Shown piece by piece: positions 20,759-34,124 of a DNA stretch of 64,000 nt (positions are counted from its first letter, which is position 1; each line of letters begins with the position of its first letter). A program made the translations under genes and the position numbers. The stretch spans positions 108,884-172,883 of the forward strand of contig NZ_JIBE01000007.1 of the NCBI RefSeq assembly GCF_000620465.1, written 5' to 3'. Under the pieces are notes generated by a model. The model saw only the letters and a list, made by a program, of their open reading frames with translations, searched no databases and was not told the origin of the DNA. Origin of the DNA: Ralstonia sp. UNC404CL21Col. GTDB lineage: Bacteria > Pseudomonadota > Gammaproteobacteria > Burkholderiales > Burkholderiaceae.

Positions 20759-21277
20759 TTAGCCGAGGATCTCTTCGACCGACTTGCCACGCTTGGCGGC
20801 AACTTCGGCCGGGGTGCTCATCTTGCGCAGGCCATCCAGCGTTGCGCGCACCATGTTGTAAGGATTGGTCGAACCGTGCGACTTGGTCACGATGTTCGTC
20901 ACGCCCATCACTTCGAAGATGGCGCGCATCGGGCCGCCAGCGATCACGCCGGTACCGTCCTTCGCGGGCATCATCTGCACCTTTGCGGCGCCATGCTTGC
21001 CAACCACTTCGTGCTGCAGCGTACCGTTCTTCAGCGGGACCTTGACCATCTTGCGACGGGCTTCGTCCATTGCCTTCTGCACGGCCACCGGGACTTCCTT
21101 AGCCTTACCCTTGCCCATGCCGATACGGCCGTCGCCGTCGCCGACCACAGTCAGAGCAGCGAAACCGAGAATCCGGCCGCCCTTGACCACCTTGGTCACA
21201 CGGTTGACCGCGATCATCTTCTCGCGAAGACCGTCGTCGCGTTCGTCCCCTTGGACCTTAGGTTGAATTTTTGCCAT
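20759..21277 (-). CDS. rpsE: 30S ribosomal protein S5
   Basis: A 172-residue 30S protein with roles in decoding accuracy. The N-terminal RNA-binding domain has [20 protein letters not shown], the loop where spectinomycin-resistance changes occur, and it looks wild type. The C-terminal domain has [20 protein letters not shown]. It is between rplR and rpmD. Confidence 0.98.
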
Positions 21278-21298
21278 GACGATATCCTCTATGCCGGC

Positions 21299-21655
21299 TT
21301 AGAACTTCAGGCCAGCTTCGCGTGCCGCGTCGGCCAGAGCCTTCACGCGACCGTGATAACGGAAACCCGAGCGATCGAACGCCACGGCTTCGATGCCGGC
21401 AGCCTTCGCCTTCTCAGCGATACGCTTACCCACCAGGGTGGCAGCAGCGGTGTTACCACCGTTGCCGTTCAGTTCCTTGCGGACTTCGGCTTCCGCAGTC
21501 GAGGCCGAAGCCAGGACCTTGGTGCCATCTTCCGAGAAGACCTGCGCATAAATGTGCAGGTTCGTACGGTGCACAGCCAGACGGGCGACGCTCAGTTCCG
21601 CAATTTTCAGGCGGGTCTGACGTGCACGGCGCAGACGCGAGTCATTTTTGTTCAT
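21299..21655 (-). CDS. rplR: 50S ribosomal protein L18
   Basis: A 118-residue 5S rRNA-binding protein. It begins [18 protein letters not shown], with [20 protein letters not shown] and [23 protein letters not shown] 21655 has AAGGGTG at the right distance; a GTG three codons upstream is less likely. It is between rplF and rpsE. Confidence 0.97.
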   Translation of the reverse strand: MNKNDSRLRRARQTRLKIAELSVARLAVHRTNLHIYAQVFSEDGTKVLASASTAEAEVRKELNGNGGNTAAATLVGKRIAEKAKAAGIEAVAFDRSGFRYHGRVKALADAAREAGLKF

Positions 21656-21666
21656 GATGTGCACCC

Positions 21667-22200
21667 TTACTTCTTCTTGGTTTCCTTCAGGATCACACGC
21701 TCATCGGCGTAGCGCACACCCTTGCCCTTGTAGGGCTCCGGCGGACGATAACCACGCACTTCGGCGGCGACCTGACCAACTTTTTGCTTGTCCGAACCCT
21801 TGATGATGATTTCGGTCTGCGTCGGCGTTTCCGCCTTCACGCCTTCCGGCATCTCATGGATCACGTCGTGCGAGAAACCGAGTTGCAGTTTCAGAGCGGT
21901 GCCCTGAACCGAAGCACGGTAACCCACGCCGACCAGGTTCAGCTTGCGCTCGAAGCCCGTCGTCACACCCTTGACCATGTTGGCCGTCAGGGCGCGCATC
22001 GTACCTTGCAGCGCATTGGCTTCACGCGACTCATCTGCCGGCGCGAACGTGATCGTGCCGTTGTCGGTGGTGACCTTGACCAGCGAGTGGATCGGCTGCG
22101 TCAGGGTGCCCAGCGGGCCCTTCACGGTCAGCAGACCACCAGCGAAATTGACTTCGGCGCCCTTGGGCAGCGCGATGGGAGCCTTACCTACGCGAGACAT
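21667..22200 (-). CDS. rplF: 50S ribosomal protein L6
   Basis: A 177-residue 50S protein near the GTPase-associated centre. It has two similar halves. The conserved C-terminal segment [20 protein letters not shown] binds 23S rRNA. It is between rpsH and rplR. Confidence 0.98.
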   Translation of the reverse strand: MSRVGKAPIALPKGAEVNFAGGLLTVKGPLGTLTQPIHSLVKVTTDNGTITFAPADESREANALQGTMRALTANMVKGVTTGFERKLNLVGVGYRASVQGTALKLQLGFSHDVIHEMPEGVKAETPTQTEIIIKGSDKQKVGQVAAEVRGYRPPEPYKGKGVRYADERVILKETKKK

Positions 22201-22212
22201 GGTTCCCCTCCC

Positions 22213-22608
22213 TTAGGCGACGTAGCAAATGACTTCGCCACCGACACCGGTTGCGCGGGCGCGGCGGTCCGTCATCAGACCCTGCGGGGTCGAGATGATG
22301 GCGACACCCAGGCCGTTCATCACTTGCGGGATTTCATTACGGCCCTTGTACACACGCAGACCAGGCTTCGAGACGCGCTCCAGGCGCTCGATGACCGGGC
22401 GGCCAGCGTAGTACTTCAGACCAATCGTCAGCGTGGACTTGCCACCCTGCTCGGTCACGGCGAATTCGTCGATGTAGCCTTCGTCCTTCAGGACTTTGGC
22501 GATTGCCACCTTCAGCTTCGACGACGGCATGACCACCGACGCTTTTTCCACCGCTTGCGCGTTGCGGATACGCGTCAGCATATCGGCGATCGGATCGCTC
22601 ATGCTCAT
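22213..22608 (-). CDS. rpsH: 30S ribosomal protein S8
   Basis: A 131-residue primary 16S rRNA-binding protein; in E. coli it represses the spc operon by binding mRNA near rplE. It begins [20 protein letters not shown] and ends with [20 protein letters not shown]. An AGGAG ribosome-binding site supports the first of two nearby ATGs. Confidence 0.98.
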   Translation of the reverse strand: MSMSDPIADMLTRIRNAQAVEKASVVMPSSKLKVAIAKVLKDEGYIDEFAVTEQGGKSTLTIGLKYYAGRPVIERLERVSKPGLRVYKGRNEIPQVMNGLGVAIISTPQGLMTDRRARATGVGGEVICYVA

Positions 22609-22635
22609 ACTGTTTCTCCTGTAGCCTGTGCGTGA

Positions 22636-22941
22636 TTACCAGCTGGCTTTCGTCAGACCCGGGATCTCGCCCTTGAAGGCGATCTCGCGGAGCTTGTTAC
22701 GCGCCAGGCCGAACTTACGGAACGTACCGCGGGGACGACCGGTGATCGAGCAGCGGTTGCGCTGACGAGTCGGATTTGCATTGCGCGGCAGCGCTTGCAG
22801 CTTCAGACGCGCTTCGTAGCGCTCTTCTTCCGACTTGCTTTGGTCGGCCACGATGGCTTCGAGAGCGGCGCGCTTCTCAGCGTACTTGGCCACGAGCTTG
22901 GCACGCTTCTTCTCGCGTTCGATCAGAGACAATTTAGCCAC
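22636..22941 (-). CDS. rpsN: 30S ribosomal protein S14 (zinc-independent form)
   Basis: A 101-residue 30S head protein. It lacks the paired Cys-x2-Cys zinc motifs of the short form and has the long N-terminal region ([20 protein letters not shown]), so it is the C-minus type. The C terminus [20 protein letters not shown] is conserved. It is between rplE and rpsH. Confidence 0.97.
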   Translation of the reverse strand: MAKLSLIEREKKRAKLVAKYAEKRAALEAIVADQSKSEEERYEARLKLQALPRNANPTRQRNRCSITGRPRGTFRKFGLARNKLREIAFKGEIPGLTKASW

Positions 22942-22950
22942 GGTAACCCC

Positions 22951-23493
22951 TTAATTACGGAACGGGAACTTGAACGCGTTGAGGAGCGCCTTCGCTTCCT
23001 CGTCGTTCTTCGCAGTCGTCGTGATGCTGATGTTCAGACCACGGAGTGCGTCGATCTTGTCGTATTCGATCTCGGGGAAAATGATCTGCTCTTTCACACC
23101 GATGTTGTAGTTGCCACGACCATCGAACGCCTTACCCGACACACCACGGAAGTCGCGCACGCGGGGCAGCGACACAGTGATGAAGCGGTCCAGGAATTCA
23201 TACATACGTTGGCCACGCAGCGTGACCATCGTACCGATCGGGTAACCCTGGCGAATCTTGAAGCCGGCGATAGCCTTGCGGGCCTTCGTCACGATGGGCT
23301 TCTGGCCAGCGATCTTGATCAGGTCGCCCGTGGCGTGCTCGATGACTTTCTTGTCATTGATGGCTTCGCCAAGACCCATGTTCAGGGTGATCTTGGTGAT
23401 GCGCGGCACTTCCATCACAGACTTGTAGCCGAACTGCTTGATCAGCTCGGGCACAACCTTCTCTTTGTAAAACTCTTGCAGACGTGCAGTCAT
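22951..23493 (-). CDS. rplE: 50S ribosomal protein L5
   Basis: A 180-residue 5S rRNA-binding protein of the central protuberance. Features are [40 protein letters not shown] and [23 protein letters not shown] 23493 ([17 protein letters not shown]) is the family start; the frame continues ten codons upstream into the rplX end. Those two genes are closely spaced. Confidence 0.97.
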   Translation of the reverse strand: MTARLQEFYKEKVVPELIKQFGYKSVMEVPRITKITLNMGLGEAINDKKVIEHATGDLIKIAGQKPIVTKARKAIAGFKIRQGYPIGTMVTLRGQRMYEFLDRFITVSLPRVRDFRGVSGKAFDGRGNYNIGVKEQIIFPEIEYDKIDALRGLNISITTTAKNDEEAKALLNAFKFPFRN

Positions 23494-23519
23494 GCTCAAC
23501 TCCTCTCTATTGCCCAGAA

Positions 23520-23828
23520 TCAAGCGCCGACGGCAGCACCAGTGGTCTTCAGCACGCGCGTCTTCACGCCGCCTTCAACCTTGATGCCGACGCGCGACGG
23601 CTTGCCATTGGCATCCACGAGCGCAACGTTCGAAATATGGATGGGCATGACCTTGTCGACCACACCACCCGTCGTACCCAGCATCGGGTTCGGGCGCACG
23701 TGCTTCTTGGCAACGTTCACGCCTTCAACCGTCACATGCTCGGCGAGTACGGCCAGCACGGTACCCTGCTTGCCCTTGTCTTTACCGGTACGGACGATGA
23801 CGCGATCGCCCTTGCGAATCTTGTTCAT
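23520..23828 (-). CDS. rplX: 50S ribosomal protein L24
   Basis: A 102-residue assembly initiator of the 50S subunit. It begins [20 protein letters not shown] with the KOW motif and continues [20 protein letters not shown]. It is between rplN and rplE, 11 bases after the rplN stop. Confidence 0.97.
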   Translation of the reverse strand: MNKIRKGDRVIVRTGKDKGKQGTVLAVLAEHVTVEGVNVAKKHVRPNPMLGTTGGVVDKVMPIHISNVALVDANGKPSRVGIKVEGGVKTRVLKTTGAAVGA

Positions 23829-23839
23829 GCGGCCTCCGA

Positions 23840-24208
23840 TTACAGCACTTCCGGCGCGAGCGACACGATCTTCATGAAGCGCTCGGTACGGAGTTCGCGA
23901 GTGACCGGCCCGAAGATACGGGTGCCGATCGGCTCAAGCTTGGTGTTCAGCAGCACGGCGGCATTGCCGTCGAACTTGATGAGCGAGCCGTCGGGACGGC
24001 GCACGCCCTTGGCGGTACGCACCACCACGGCGTTGTAGATATCGCCCTTCTTCACGCGACCACGCGGGGCAGCATCCTTGACGCTGACCTTGATGATGTC
24101 GCCGACGCTGGCGTAGCGGCGCTTCGAACCGCCCAGCACCTTGATGCACATGACTTCACGCGCACCCGTGTTATCGGCCACTTCGAGCCGGCTTTCTGTC
24201 TGAATCAT
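23840..24208 (-). CDS. rplN: 50S ribosomal protein L14
   Basis: A 122-residue 50S interface protein. It begins [20 protein letters not shown] and contains [20 protein letters not shown] and [23 protein letters not shown] 24208 fits the family; the frame continues upstream without homology. It is the first gene after the S10-spc break, downstream of a near-consensus promoter. Confidence 0.98.
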   Translation of the reverse strand: MIQTESRLEVADNTGAREVMCIKVLGGSKRRYASVGDIIKVSVKDAAPRGRVKKGDIYNAVVVRTAKGVRRPDGSLIKFDGNAAVLLNTKLEPIGTRIFGPVTRELRTERFMKIVSLAPEVL

Positions 24209-24416
24209 GGTGTTCTCGTCCCAACTTAATTCGCCAAACGCACAATGCGCAGAGGCGATCAGTCTTGGTCCCGCCGGCTGCTGGCATTGCGCCAACTGCG
24301 ATTGGGTTGATCAACTTGAAGTCGGTAGCTGCCCGACGGCGATTGCCGCCTGGCCCATTCGCTTTTCCCCTTCACCCGAGCCACCAGCATATTTGCCGGC
24401 CACCCTCACAAAGGGA

Positions 24417-24449
24417 AAGACCGAGACTATATCACATAATCTCGGTCTT
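24417..24449 (-). promoter_or_regulatory. Hairpin at the S10-spc boundary
   Basis: AAGACCGAGA / TCTCGGTCTT form a perfect 10-base stem with a 13-base loop, and the minus strand after it is pyrimidine-rich (TCCCTTTG). It overlaps the -10 element of the rplN promoter. It could end part of the S10 transcript. Confidence 0.5.
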
Positions 24450-24453
24450 GCAA
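24426..24453 (-). promoter_or_regulatory. Sigma70 promoter ahead of rplN (spc promoter)
   Basis: The minus strand reads TTGCAA, 16 bases, TATAGT, with a TG one base before the -10 (extended -10). It lies in the 267-base spacer between rpsQ and rplN. The position matches the start of the E. coli spc operon. The start site would be about 24419, giving a leader of roughly 210 bases. Confidence 0.7.
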
Positions 24454-24477
24454 CAGCAAACTGCTCGCTGTTGTTTT
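24451..24477 (+). terminator. Small hairpin with a plus-strand T run at the rpsQ end
   Basis: CAACAGC / GCTGTTG form a 7-base stem followed on the plus strand by TTTT. It is oriented against the ribosomal genes, so it could only end antisense transcription; on the minus strand it lacks a U tract. Confidence 0.3.
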
Positions 24478-24745
24478 AGATCACGCGCGCAGCTTCAAGC
24501 AGACGCGACACCACCCACGACTTGGTGCGGGAGAGCGGACGCGATTCCGTGATCTCGACCTTGTCGCCTTCGTTGTACTGGTTGGCTTCGTCGTGCGCGT
24601 GGTACTTCTTCGAGCGCACCACGTACTTGCCGTACAGCGGATGCTTGACGCGGTTTTCGATCAGGACCGTGACGGTCTTGTCCATCTTGTTGCTGACAAC
24701 GCGACCGACGAGCGTGCGCTTCAGGGACGTTGCGGCTTCAGTCAT
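24476..24745 (-). CDS. rpsQ: 30S ribosomal protein S17
   Basis: An 89-residue primary 16S rRNA-binding OB-fold protein, with [20 protein letters not shown] and the C-terminal [20 protein letters not shown]. Its ATG overlaps the rpmC stop (ATGA), so the two are coupled. It is the last gene before the S10-spc spacer. Confidence 0.97.
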   Translation of the reverse strand: MTEAATSLKRTLVGRVVSNKMDKTVTVLIENRVKHPLYGKYVVRSKKYHAHDEANQYNEGDKVEITESRPLSRTKSWVVSRLLEAARVI

Positions 24746-24936
24746 TTCTGGTTCCCCTTCTGGCCCAGCACGGTGCGGACACGCGCGATGTCACGACGCA
24801 CCTTCTTCAGCTGGCTGGTGTTCTGCAGCTGTTGCGTCGCTTTTTGCATGCGCAGGCCAAATTGGGCCTTCAGCAGCTCGGAGAGCTCCTGGTTCAGCCC
24901 GGCGACATCTTTGTCGCGCAGTTCGGATGCTTTCAT
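24742..24936 (-). CDS. rpmC: 50S ribosomal protein L29
   Basis: A 64-residue helical protein at the 50S exit tunnel and a docking site for SRP and trigger factor. It begins [20 protein letters not shown] and ends in [19 protein letters not shown]. It follows rplP by 12 bases and overlaps rpsQ by four bases. Confidence 0.97.
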   Translation of the reverse strand: MKASELRDKDVAGLNQELSELLKAQFGLRMQKATQQLQNTSQLKKVRRDIARVRTVLGQKGNQK

Positions 24937-24948
24937 GGTGTGTGCTCC

Positions 24949-25365
24949 TTACGTTCCGACCTGACGCACCACGAAGCTGGTCGCGATCGGCAGCTTGGCA
25001 GCGGCCAGGCGGAATGCCTCGCGTGCCAGTTCTTCGCCAACGCCGTCCATTTCGTACAGCATCTTGCCCGGCTGAATTTCAGCCACGTAGTATTCCGGGT
25101 TGCCCTTACCGTTACCCATACGGACTTCGGCAGGCTTCTTCGAGATCGGCTTGTCCGGGAAAATCCGGATCCAAATGCGGCCGCCACGCTTGATGTGACG
25201 GGTCATCGCACGACGGGCCGACTCAATCTGACGCGCGGTCAGACGGCCGCGGCCCATCGCCTTCAGACCGAACTCGCCGAACGAGACTGCGTTGCCGCGC
25301 GTCGCGATACCGGTGTTACGGCCCTTCTGCTCCTTGCGGTACTTCCTGCGCTTAGGTTGCAGCAT
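24949..25365 (-). CDS. rplP: 50S ribosomal protein L16
   Basis: A 138-residue 50S protein near the A site. It begins [20 protein letters not shown] and has the conserved [20 protein letters not shown] and [20 protein letters not shown]. It starts two bases after rpsC. Confidence 0.98.
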   Translation of the reverse strand: MLQPKRRKYRKEQKGRNTGIATRGNAVSFGEFGLKAMGRGRLTARQIESARRAMTRHIKRGGRIWIRIFPDKPISKKPAEVRMGNGKGNPEYYVAEIQPGKMLYEMDGVGEELAREAFRLAAAKLPIATSFVVRQVGT

Positions 25366-25367
25366 GT

Positions 25368-26156
25368 TTATTCTCCAGTCTTGGCGTCGGCGCCACGACG
25401 GGCACCTGCACCAGCACCGCGGCGCTGACCGGCCGGGCGACCTTCGCCCTCACGGCGACGACCTTCCGGGCGACCCGGACGCTTGCGACGCTCTTCTTGC
25501 GGCTCTTCCACGACGGGTGCGTCGTTGCGGCCGAGATGGTCGCCCTTGTACACCCACACCTTGACACCGATGATGCCGTAGGTGGTTTCCGCTTCGGAGA
25601 AGCCGTAGTCGATATCGGCGCGCAGCGTGTGCAGGGGCACACGGCCTTCGCGGTACCACTCGGTACGGGCGATTTCGATGCCGTTCAGACGGCCCGAGCT
25701 CATGATCTTGATGCCTTGGGCACCCAGACGCATCGCGTTCTGCATCGCGCGCTTCATTGCGCGACGGAACATGATGCGGCGCTCGAGCTGCTGCGTGATC
25801 GAATCGGCGATCAGCTGCGCATCGACTTCCGGCTTGCGGATTTCTTCGATGTTCACGTGCACGGGCACGCCCATGCGACGCTGCAGCTCAGCCTTCAGCA
25901 GTTCGATGTCTTCGCCCTTCTTGCCGATCACCACGCCCGGACGCGAGCTGTAAATGGTGATACGAGCATTCTTGGCCGGACGCTCGATGACCACGCGGCC
26001 CACCGACGCGTTCTTCAGCTTCTTCTTCAGAAACTCGCGAACCTCGATGTCTTCCTTGAGCATGCCGGCAAACTGGGTGTTGCTCGCGTACCAACGCGAT
26101 GCCCAGTTACGGCTGACAGCCAGACGGAAGCCAGTCGGATGAATCTTCTGTCCCAT
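25368..26156 (-). CDS. rpsC: 30S ribosomal protein S3 with a long basic tail
   Basis: A 262-residue 30S protein at the mRNA entry pore. It begins [20 protein letters not shown], has the KH domain ([20 protein letters not shown]), and the C-terminal domain with [20 protein letters not shown]. The last 45 or so residues ([20 protein letters not shown], then Gly/Arg/Ala-rich) form a disordered extension absent from the 233-residue E. coli protein, as is common in betaproteobacteria. Confidence 0.98.
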   Translation of the reverse strand: MGQKIHPTGFRLAVSRNWASRWYASNTQFAGMLKEDIEVREFLKKKLKNASVGRVVIERPAKNARITIYSSRPGVVIGKKGEDIELLKAELQRRMGVPVHVNIEEIRKPEVDAQLIADSITQQLERRIMFRRAMKRAMQNAMRLGAQGIKIMSSGRLNGIEIARTEWYREGRVPLHTLRADIDYGFSEAETTYGIIGVKVWVYKGDHLGRNDAPVVEEPQEERRKRPGRPEGRRREGEGRPAGQRRGAGAGARRGADAKTGE

Positions 26157-26165
26157 CGTGACCCC

Positions 26166-26495
26166 TTAGTTGCCCAGCGTCACAGTGATGTGACAGGTTT
26201 GTTTCTCGATGCGGTTGCCACGGCCCTTCGCACGCGCCGTGAAACGCTTGAGCGACGTGGCCTTGTCGATGTAGATCGACTTGACCTTCAGCTCGTCGAT
26301 ATCGGCGCCTTCATTGTGCTCGGCGTTCGCGATGGCGGACTCAACCACCTTCTTCACGATGCCAGCCGCCTTCTTCGGGCTGAACGTCAGCACGTTGAGC
26401 GCGCGCTCGATCGACAGGCCGCGGATCTGGTCAGCAACCAGGCGCGTCTTCTGTGCGGAGATACGGGCGCCGCGATGAATCGCTTTAACTTCCAT
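26166..26495 (-). CDS. rplV: 50S ribosomal protein L22
   Basis: A 109-residue protein whose beta hairpin ([20 protein letters not shown]) lines the exit tunnel and is a site of macrolide-resistance changes. It contains [20 protein letters not shown]. It is between rpsS and rpsC. Confidence 0.98.
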   Translation of the reverse strand: MEVKAIHRGARISAQKTRLVADQIRGLSIERALNVLTFSPKKAAGIVKKVVESAIANAEHNEGADIDELKVKSIYIDKATSLKRFTARAKGRGNRIEKQTCHITVTLGN

Positions 26496-26504
26496 GATTG
26501 CCCC

Positions 26505-26780
26505 TTATCGCTTCGCTTTCTTGTCGGCAGCGTGGCCCTTGAACGTACGCGTGAGCGCAAATTCGCCGAGCTTGTGGCCAACCATGTTTTCCGTGACATA
26601 CACGGGCACGTGCTGACGACCGTTATGAACGGCGATCGTCAGGCCGATGAAGTCCGGCAGAATGGTCGAACGACGCGACCAAGTCTTGATGGGCTTCTTG
26701 TCCTTCGTTTGCACTGCCGCCTCAACCTTCTTCAGCAGGTGGGCGTCAATGAAAGGACCCTTTTTTACGGAACGAGTCAT
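26505..26780 (-). CDS. rpsS: 30S ribosomal protein S19
   Basis: A 91-residue 30S head protein. It begins [20 protein letters not shown] and contains [20 protein letters not shown] and [20 protein letters not shown]. It is between rplB and rplV. Confidence 0.98.
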   Translation of the reverse strand: MTRSVKKGPFIDAHLLKKVEAAVQTKDKKPIKTWSRRSTILPDFIGLTIAVHNGRQHVPVYVTENMVGHKLGEFALTRTFKGHAADKKAKR

Positions 26781-26801
26781 ATCTAAGCTCCTACCTACCG
26801 A

Positions 26802-27632
26802 TTAACGCTTGTGACGGCGCTGAACGATCATGCTGTCAGTGCGCTTGTTACGACGGGTGCGGTAGCCCTTGGTCGGCGTGCCCCACGGGGACACCGGATC
26901 ACGGCCAGCAGCAGTCTTACCTTCACCACCACCGTGCGGGTGATCGACCGGGTTCATCACCACACCGCGAACGGTCGGGCGAATACCGCGCCAACGGGTT
27001 GCACCGGCCTTGCCGATCTGGCGCAGGCTGTGCTCTTCGTTGCCGACTTCACCGATGGTCGCGCGGCACTCGATGTGCACGCGGCGCACTTCACCCGAGC
27101 GCAGACGCACTTGAGCGTAGATGCCTTCGCGAGCCAGCAGCACGGCGGATGTACCGGCGGAACGGGCAACTTGAGCGCCCTTGCCCGGCAGGATTTCCAC
27201 GCAGTGGATCGTCGTACCGACAGGGATGTTGCGAATCGGCAGGTTGTTACCGGCCTTGATCGGCGCTTCCGAGCCGTTGGCGATGGCTTGGCCAACCACA
27301 GCGCCCTTCGGGGCGATGATGTAGCGGCGCTCGCCATCAGCGAACAGCACGAGCGCGATGTTGGCGCTACGGTTCGGATCGTATTCCAGGCGTTCGATCT
27401 TGGCCGGGATACCGTCCTTGTCGTTACGCTTGAAGTCGACGATGCGATAGTGATGCTTGTGACCACCGCCCTTGTGACGGGTGGTGATGTGGCCGTTGTT
27501 GTTACGACCCGACTTCTGGATTTGCTTTTCCAGCAGCGGAGCGTGCGGCGCGCCCTTGTGAAGATCGGGGTTAACGACCTTCACCATCGAGCGGCGGCCC
27601 GGCGATGTCGGCTTGGTTTTGACGAGTGCCAT
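26802..27632 (-). CDS. rplB: 50S ribosomal protein L2
   Basis: A 276-residue 50S protein needed for subunit joining and peptidyl transfer. The conserved end is visible as [20 protein letters not shown] followed by [20 protein letters not shown]; its histidine lies near the peptidyl transferase centre. It starts 2 bases after rplW. Confidence 0.98.
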   Translation of the reverse strand: MALVKTKPTSPGRRSMVKVVNPDLHKGAPHAPLLEKQIQKSGRNNNGHITTRHKGGGHKHHYRIVDFKRNDKDGIPAKIERLEYDPNRSANIALVLFADGERRYIIAPKGAVVGQAIANGSEAPIKAGNNLPIRNIPVGTTIHCVEILPGKGAQVARSAGTSAVLLAREGIYAQVRLRSGEVRRVHIECRATIGEVGNEEHSLRQIGKAGATRWRGIRPTVRGVVMNPVDHPHGGGEGKTAAGRDPVSPWGTPTKGYRTRRNKRTDSMIVQRRHKR

Positions 27633-27634
27633 GA

Positions 27635-27949
27635 TTACTTGGCCTCCGCTTCAAAATTGATTTCCTGGCCCGGCTTCAGCGAGACATAGGCCTTCTTCAC
27701 GTGGTCACGACGACCCATGAAGCGACCGAAGCGCTTTTGCTTGCCCTTCTGGTTCAGGATCTGGACGGACTCGACTTCGACCTTGAACAGCAGCTCGACA
27801 GCAGCCTTCACTTCGCCCTTGTTGGCGTCGCGAGCCACTTCGAACACGACCTGTTCGTTCTTCTCGGCCACCAGGGTTGCCTTTTCAGACACCACAGGCG
27901 CCAGCAGCACCTGCATCAGGCGATGGTCGTTCTTGGCAACTTGCGTCAT
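27635..27949 (-). CDS. rplW: 50S ribosomal protein L23
   Basis: A 104-residue exit-tunnel protein that docks trigger factor and SRP. It has [20 protein letters not shown] and [20 protein letters not shown]. Its start overlaps the rplD stop (ATGA), so it is translationally coupled to it. Confidence 0.97.
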   Translation of the reverse strand: MTQVAKNDHRLMQVLLAPVVSEKATLVAEKNEQVVFEVARDANKGEVKAAVELLFKVEVESVQILNQKGKQKRFGRFMGRRDHVKKAYVSLKPGQEINFEAEAK

Positions 27950-28566
27950 TTCAGCAACTCCTCGATCTGCGCGACGGCTGCCTTGGTCACGAGCACCTTC
28001 TTGTAGTGCACGAGCGACAGCGGGTCGGCGTGACGCGGCTCAACCACGAGCACGTGCGCCAGGTTGCGCGATGCCAGGAAGAGGTTTTCGTCCAGGTTAT
28101 CGGTAATCACGAGCACCGAATCCAGGCCCATGGCGCGGAACTTGTCGGCCAGCAGCTTGGTTTTGGGCGCGTCGACGGACAGGCTGTCAACGACGTTGAT
28201 GCGACCTTCACGGGCGAGCTGCGAATAAATCGAGCGCATGCCGGCGCGGTACATCTTCTTGTTGACCTTCTGCGAGAAGTTTTCTTCCGGGCTGTTCGGG
28301 AAGATACGACCACCCCCGCGCCACAGCGGGGAGGAGCTCATACCTGCACGGGCGCGGCCCGTACCCTTTTGACGCCACGGCTTCTTGGTCGTGTGCTTGA
28401 CCTCTTCACGGTCCTTCTGCTTACGGTTACCGCTGCGAGCGTTGGCCTGGTAAGCGACGACGACTTGGTGAACGAGGGCTTCGTTGTAGTCACGGCCGAA
28501 CACTTCCGGCGAGGCAGCAACGCCGGCGCCGAGTTGACCGTTGTCCTGGAGCAGCTTCAGTTCCAT
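27946..28566 (-). CDS. rplD: 50S ribosomal protein L4
   Basis: A 206-residue 50S protein that in E. coli also represses the S10 operon. The tunnel loop ([20 protein letters not shown], then [12 protein letters not shown]) is present and looks wild type. It is between rplC and rplW. Confidence 0.98.
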   Translation of the reverse strand: MELKLLQDNGQLGAGVAASPEVFGRDYNEALVHQVVVAYQANARSGNRKQKDREEVKHTTKKPWRQKGTGRARAGMSSSPLWRGGGRIFPNSPEENFSQKVNKKMYRAGMRSIYSQLAREGRINVVDSLSVDAPKTKLLADKFRAMGLDSVLVITDNLDENLFLASRNLAHVLVVEPRHADPLSLVHYKKVLVTKAAVAQIEELLK

Positions 28567-28577
28567 GCGTTTGCTCC

Positions 28578-29231
28578 TTATGCCTTCTTGGCGCGGGCCT
28601 TCACGGCCGGCGTGACGATGACTTGACCGCCCTTGGCGCCCGGAATCGCACCCTTGACCAGCAGCAGCTTGCGCTCTGCGTCGATCTTGGCGATTTCCAG
28701 GTTCTGGACGGTACGGGTGACGTCACCCATGTGACCGGTCATGCGCTTACCCGGGAACACGCGACCCGGATCCTGCGCCATACCGATCGAGCCCGGCACG
28801 TTGTGCGAGCGCGAGTTACCGTGCGAGGCGCGGCCCGACGAGAAGTTGTAACGCTTGATGGTACCGGCGTAGCCCTTACCAATCGTCACACCCTGAACGT
28901 CGATCTTCTGACCGACTTCGAACAGGTCGACGCTGATGTTCGCGCCAGGCTGGAATTCAGCGGCACGAGCGGCATCCACTCGGAATTCTTTGATGACTTC
29001 GCCCGCTTCCACGCCGGCTTTGGCGAGATGACCCGCCAGCGGCTTGGTGACGCGGCTGGCGCGTCGGGTGCCGAAGGTGACTTGAACCGCGGTATAACCG
29101 TCGGTCTCGTCCGTCTTGATTTGCGTCACGCGGTTGTCGCCGACCTCGAGCACGGTGACGGGAATCGAATCGCCGTCGTCCGTGAAAATACGGGTCATGC
29201 CAACCTTGCGACCTACAAGGCCAAGGCTCAT
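28578..29231 (-). CDS. rplC: 50S ribosomal protein L3
   Basis: A 217-residue 50S assembly protein. It begins [20 protein letters not shown] and has [20 protein letters not shown] and [20 protein letters not shown], which reaches the peptidyl transferase centre. ATG 29231 was chosen because GGAG lies 8 bases upstream; the frame continues four codons further. It is the first gene of the S10 unit in this organism, since rpsJ is separated from it by a terminator and a promoter. Confidence 0.98.
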   Translation of the reverse strand: MSLGLVGRKVGMTRIFTDDGDSIPVTVLEVGDNRVTQIKTDETDGYTAVQVTFGTRRASRVTKPLAGHLAKAGVEAGEVIKEFRVDAARAAEFQPGANISVDLFEVGQKIDVQGVTIGKGYAGTIKRYNFSSGRASHGNSRSHNVPGSIGMAQDPGRVFPGKRMTGHMGDVTRTVQNLEIAKIDAERKLLLVKGAIPGAKGGQVIVTPAVKARAKKA

Positions 29232-29362
29232 GGTTTGCTCCATTCCCAGCTGCGATTGGCCGGGGCTGATTGATACTACGAATCTTGAACTGGACTGCGC
29301 CTAAAGAGACAGCGCGAGGCCAAATGGCCAGCCCACTCCCCTGACTAAAGGGGTAGCCCTAC

Positions 29363-29391
29363 AATATATCCCGGTTACGAACAATATGCAA
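29363..29391 (-). promoter_or_regulatory. Sigma70 promoter for the S10 unit (ahead of rplC)
   Basis: The minus strand has TTGCAT, a 17-base spacer and TATATT, close to consensus. It lies downstream of the rpsJ terminator and gives a start site near 29356, so a leader of about 125 bases before rplC. Confidence 0.75.
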
Positions 29392-29447
29392 GGCCGATTG
29401 CCGGATAGCGCCCGGACGTCGTGTGCAATGCAACATCTGCCGCGTAA

Positions 29448-29480
29448 AAGCAAAACGGCGAGCACTTGGCTCGCCGTTTG
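29448..29480 (-). terminator. Terminator downstream of rpsJ
   Basis: AAACGGCGAG / CTCGCCGTTT form a 10-base stem with a 7-base loop, followed on the minus strand by TTTGCTTTTA. It ends the str unit, about 35 bases after the rpsJ stop. Confidence 0.85.
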
Positions 29481-29515
29481 CCCGTTACCGGAGTGACCCG
29501 GCAGCGTTGTCTTGC

Positions 29516-29827
29516 TTACTGCAGCTTGATCTCGACGTCTACGCCAGCCGGCAGGTCCAGCTTCATCAGCGCGTCGACGGTCTTGTCCGTCGGATCGACG
29601 ATGTCCATCAGGCGCTGGTGCGTGCGGATTTCGAACTGGTCGCGGCTGGTCTTGTTGACGTGCGGCGAACGCAGAACGTCGAAACGCTGGATGCGGGTCG
29701 GCAGGGGCACCGGGCCCTTGACGATCGCGCCGGTGCGCTTGGCGGTCTCGACGATTTCAGCGGCCGACTGGTCGATCAGGCGATAGTCGAAAGCCTTCAG
29801 GCGGATACGGATCTTCTGGTTCTGCAT
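29516..29827 (-). CDS. rpsJ: 30S ribosomal protein S10 (also NusE)
   Basis: A 103-residue 30S head protein that also acts with NusB in antitermination. It begins [20 protein letters not shown] and has [20 protein letters not shown]. It lies 107 bases after tuf and is followed by its own terminator. This places it in the str transcript and not with rplC as in E. coli. Confidence 0.98.
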   Translation of the reverse strand: MQNQKIRIRLKAFDYRLIDQSAAEIVETAKRTGAIVKGPVPLPTRIQRFDVLRSPHVNKTSRDQFEIRTHQRLMDIVDPTDKTVDALMKLDLPAGVDVEIKLQ

Positions 29828-29889
29828 GATGTTTCCTTAAAGAGCATGGCGGCCAGGCCGCCGGTAGATTGAAAGAGCGATGCTACAGG

Positions 29890-29925
29890 CGATGCGCCGC
29901 ACCCCTTACGAGGAACAGCGCATCG
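29890..29925 (-). promoter_or_regulatory. Hairpin just after the first tuf gene
   Basis: CGATGCGC / GCGCATCG form a perfect 8-base stem with a 20-base loop immediately after the tuf stop. A second small GGCGGC-CAG-GCCGCC hairpin (29848-29862) lies ahead of rpsJ. Neither has a U tract, so processing or partial pausing is more likely than full termination. Confidence 0.4.
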
Positions 29926-29934
29926 ATCCGCCTT

Positions 29935-31143
<1,209 letters not shown>

Positions 31144-31226
31144 GTCAGCTCCTCAATTCGGAATCGGCTAATTACTAGATTTGGGATGCAGGCGGCACGC
31201 ACGCGCGCGCCGCCAAAACACGTTGA

Positions 31227-33353
<2,127 letters not shown>

Positions 33354-33467
33354 GGTTAATCCTCAGATTCGTCAACGGGGCGCTGGCCCACGGCCAAGCG
33401 CCCCTAATACAAATGGGCGAGATGTGCGCACACAGCCCGCCCAGCAACCAACAACGTCTCGCGTCGC

Positions 33468-33938
33468 TTAGAAGCGGAAGTGCGAGAACGCCTTGTTGGC
33501 TTCAGCCATGCGGTGCACTTCGTCGCGCTTCTTCATGGCGCCGCCGCGGCCTTCCGAGGCTTCGAGCAGCTCACCAGCCAGACGCAGGGCCATCGACTTC
33601 TCGCTGCGCTTCTTCGCAGCTTCCCGCAGCCAACGCATCGCCAATGCCAGACGACGCGACGGCCGGACTTCGACCGGCACCTGATAGTTGGCGCCACCAA
33701 CACGACGGCTCTTCACTTCGACCACCGGCTTGATGTTGCCGATAGCCAGCGTGAACACCTCGATCGGCGCCTTGCCTGCTTTCTTCTCGATCTGGTCGAA
33801 CGCACCGTAGACGATACGTTCAGCCACCGACTTCTTGCCGTCCAGCATCAGGACGTTCATGAACTTGGCGACTTCCACATTGCCGAACTTCGGGTCCGGC
33901 AGAATTTCCCGCTTGGGGACTTCACGACGACGTGGCAT
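33468..33938 (-). CDS. rpsG: 30S ribosomal protein S7
   Basis: A 156-residue primary 16S rRNA-binding protein of the 30S head; in E. coli it represses the str operon by binding the rpsL-rpsG spacer. It begins [20 protein letters not shown] and has [20 protein letters not shown] and [21 protein letters not shown] hairpin lies just upstream. Confidence 0.98.
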   Translation of the reverse strand: MPRRREVPKREILPDPKFGNVEVAKFMNVLMLDGKKSVAERIVYGAFDQIEKKAGKAPIEVFTLAIGNIKPVVEVKSRRVGGANYQVPVEVRPSRRLALAMRWLREAAKKRSEKSMALRLAGELLEASEGRGGAMKKRDEVHRMAEANKAFSHFRF

Positions 33939-33961
33939 CTTCTTTCCTTCTCTGTTCAGTT

Positions 33962-33980
33962 GAGAACCGCTTCGGTTCTC
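33962..33980 (-). promoter_or_regulatory. Hairpin just upstream of rpsG (candidate S7 site)
   Basis: GAGAACCG / CGGTTCTC form an 8-base stem with a three-base loop, 24-42 bases before the rpsG start, in a 186-base spacer after rpsL. The position matches the S7 autoregulatory site of E. coli. The match to an S7 target structure has not been shown. Confidence 0.4.
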
Positions 33981-34124
33981 CGGCCACCAACTAGCTTGTC
34001 TTCCAACAATCTGAGCCGGGTGACCACTTACTCGACGGTGCCAGTGCGGTCAAAAAACGCACCGTTGTACCGCCTGCTCATGACAAGACCGTGACCGCAA
34101 AAGCGGCGCGATCTCACTGGCGAC

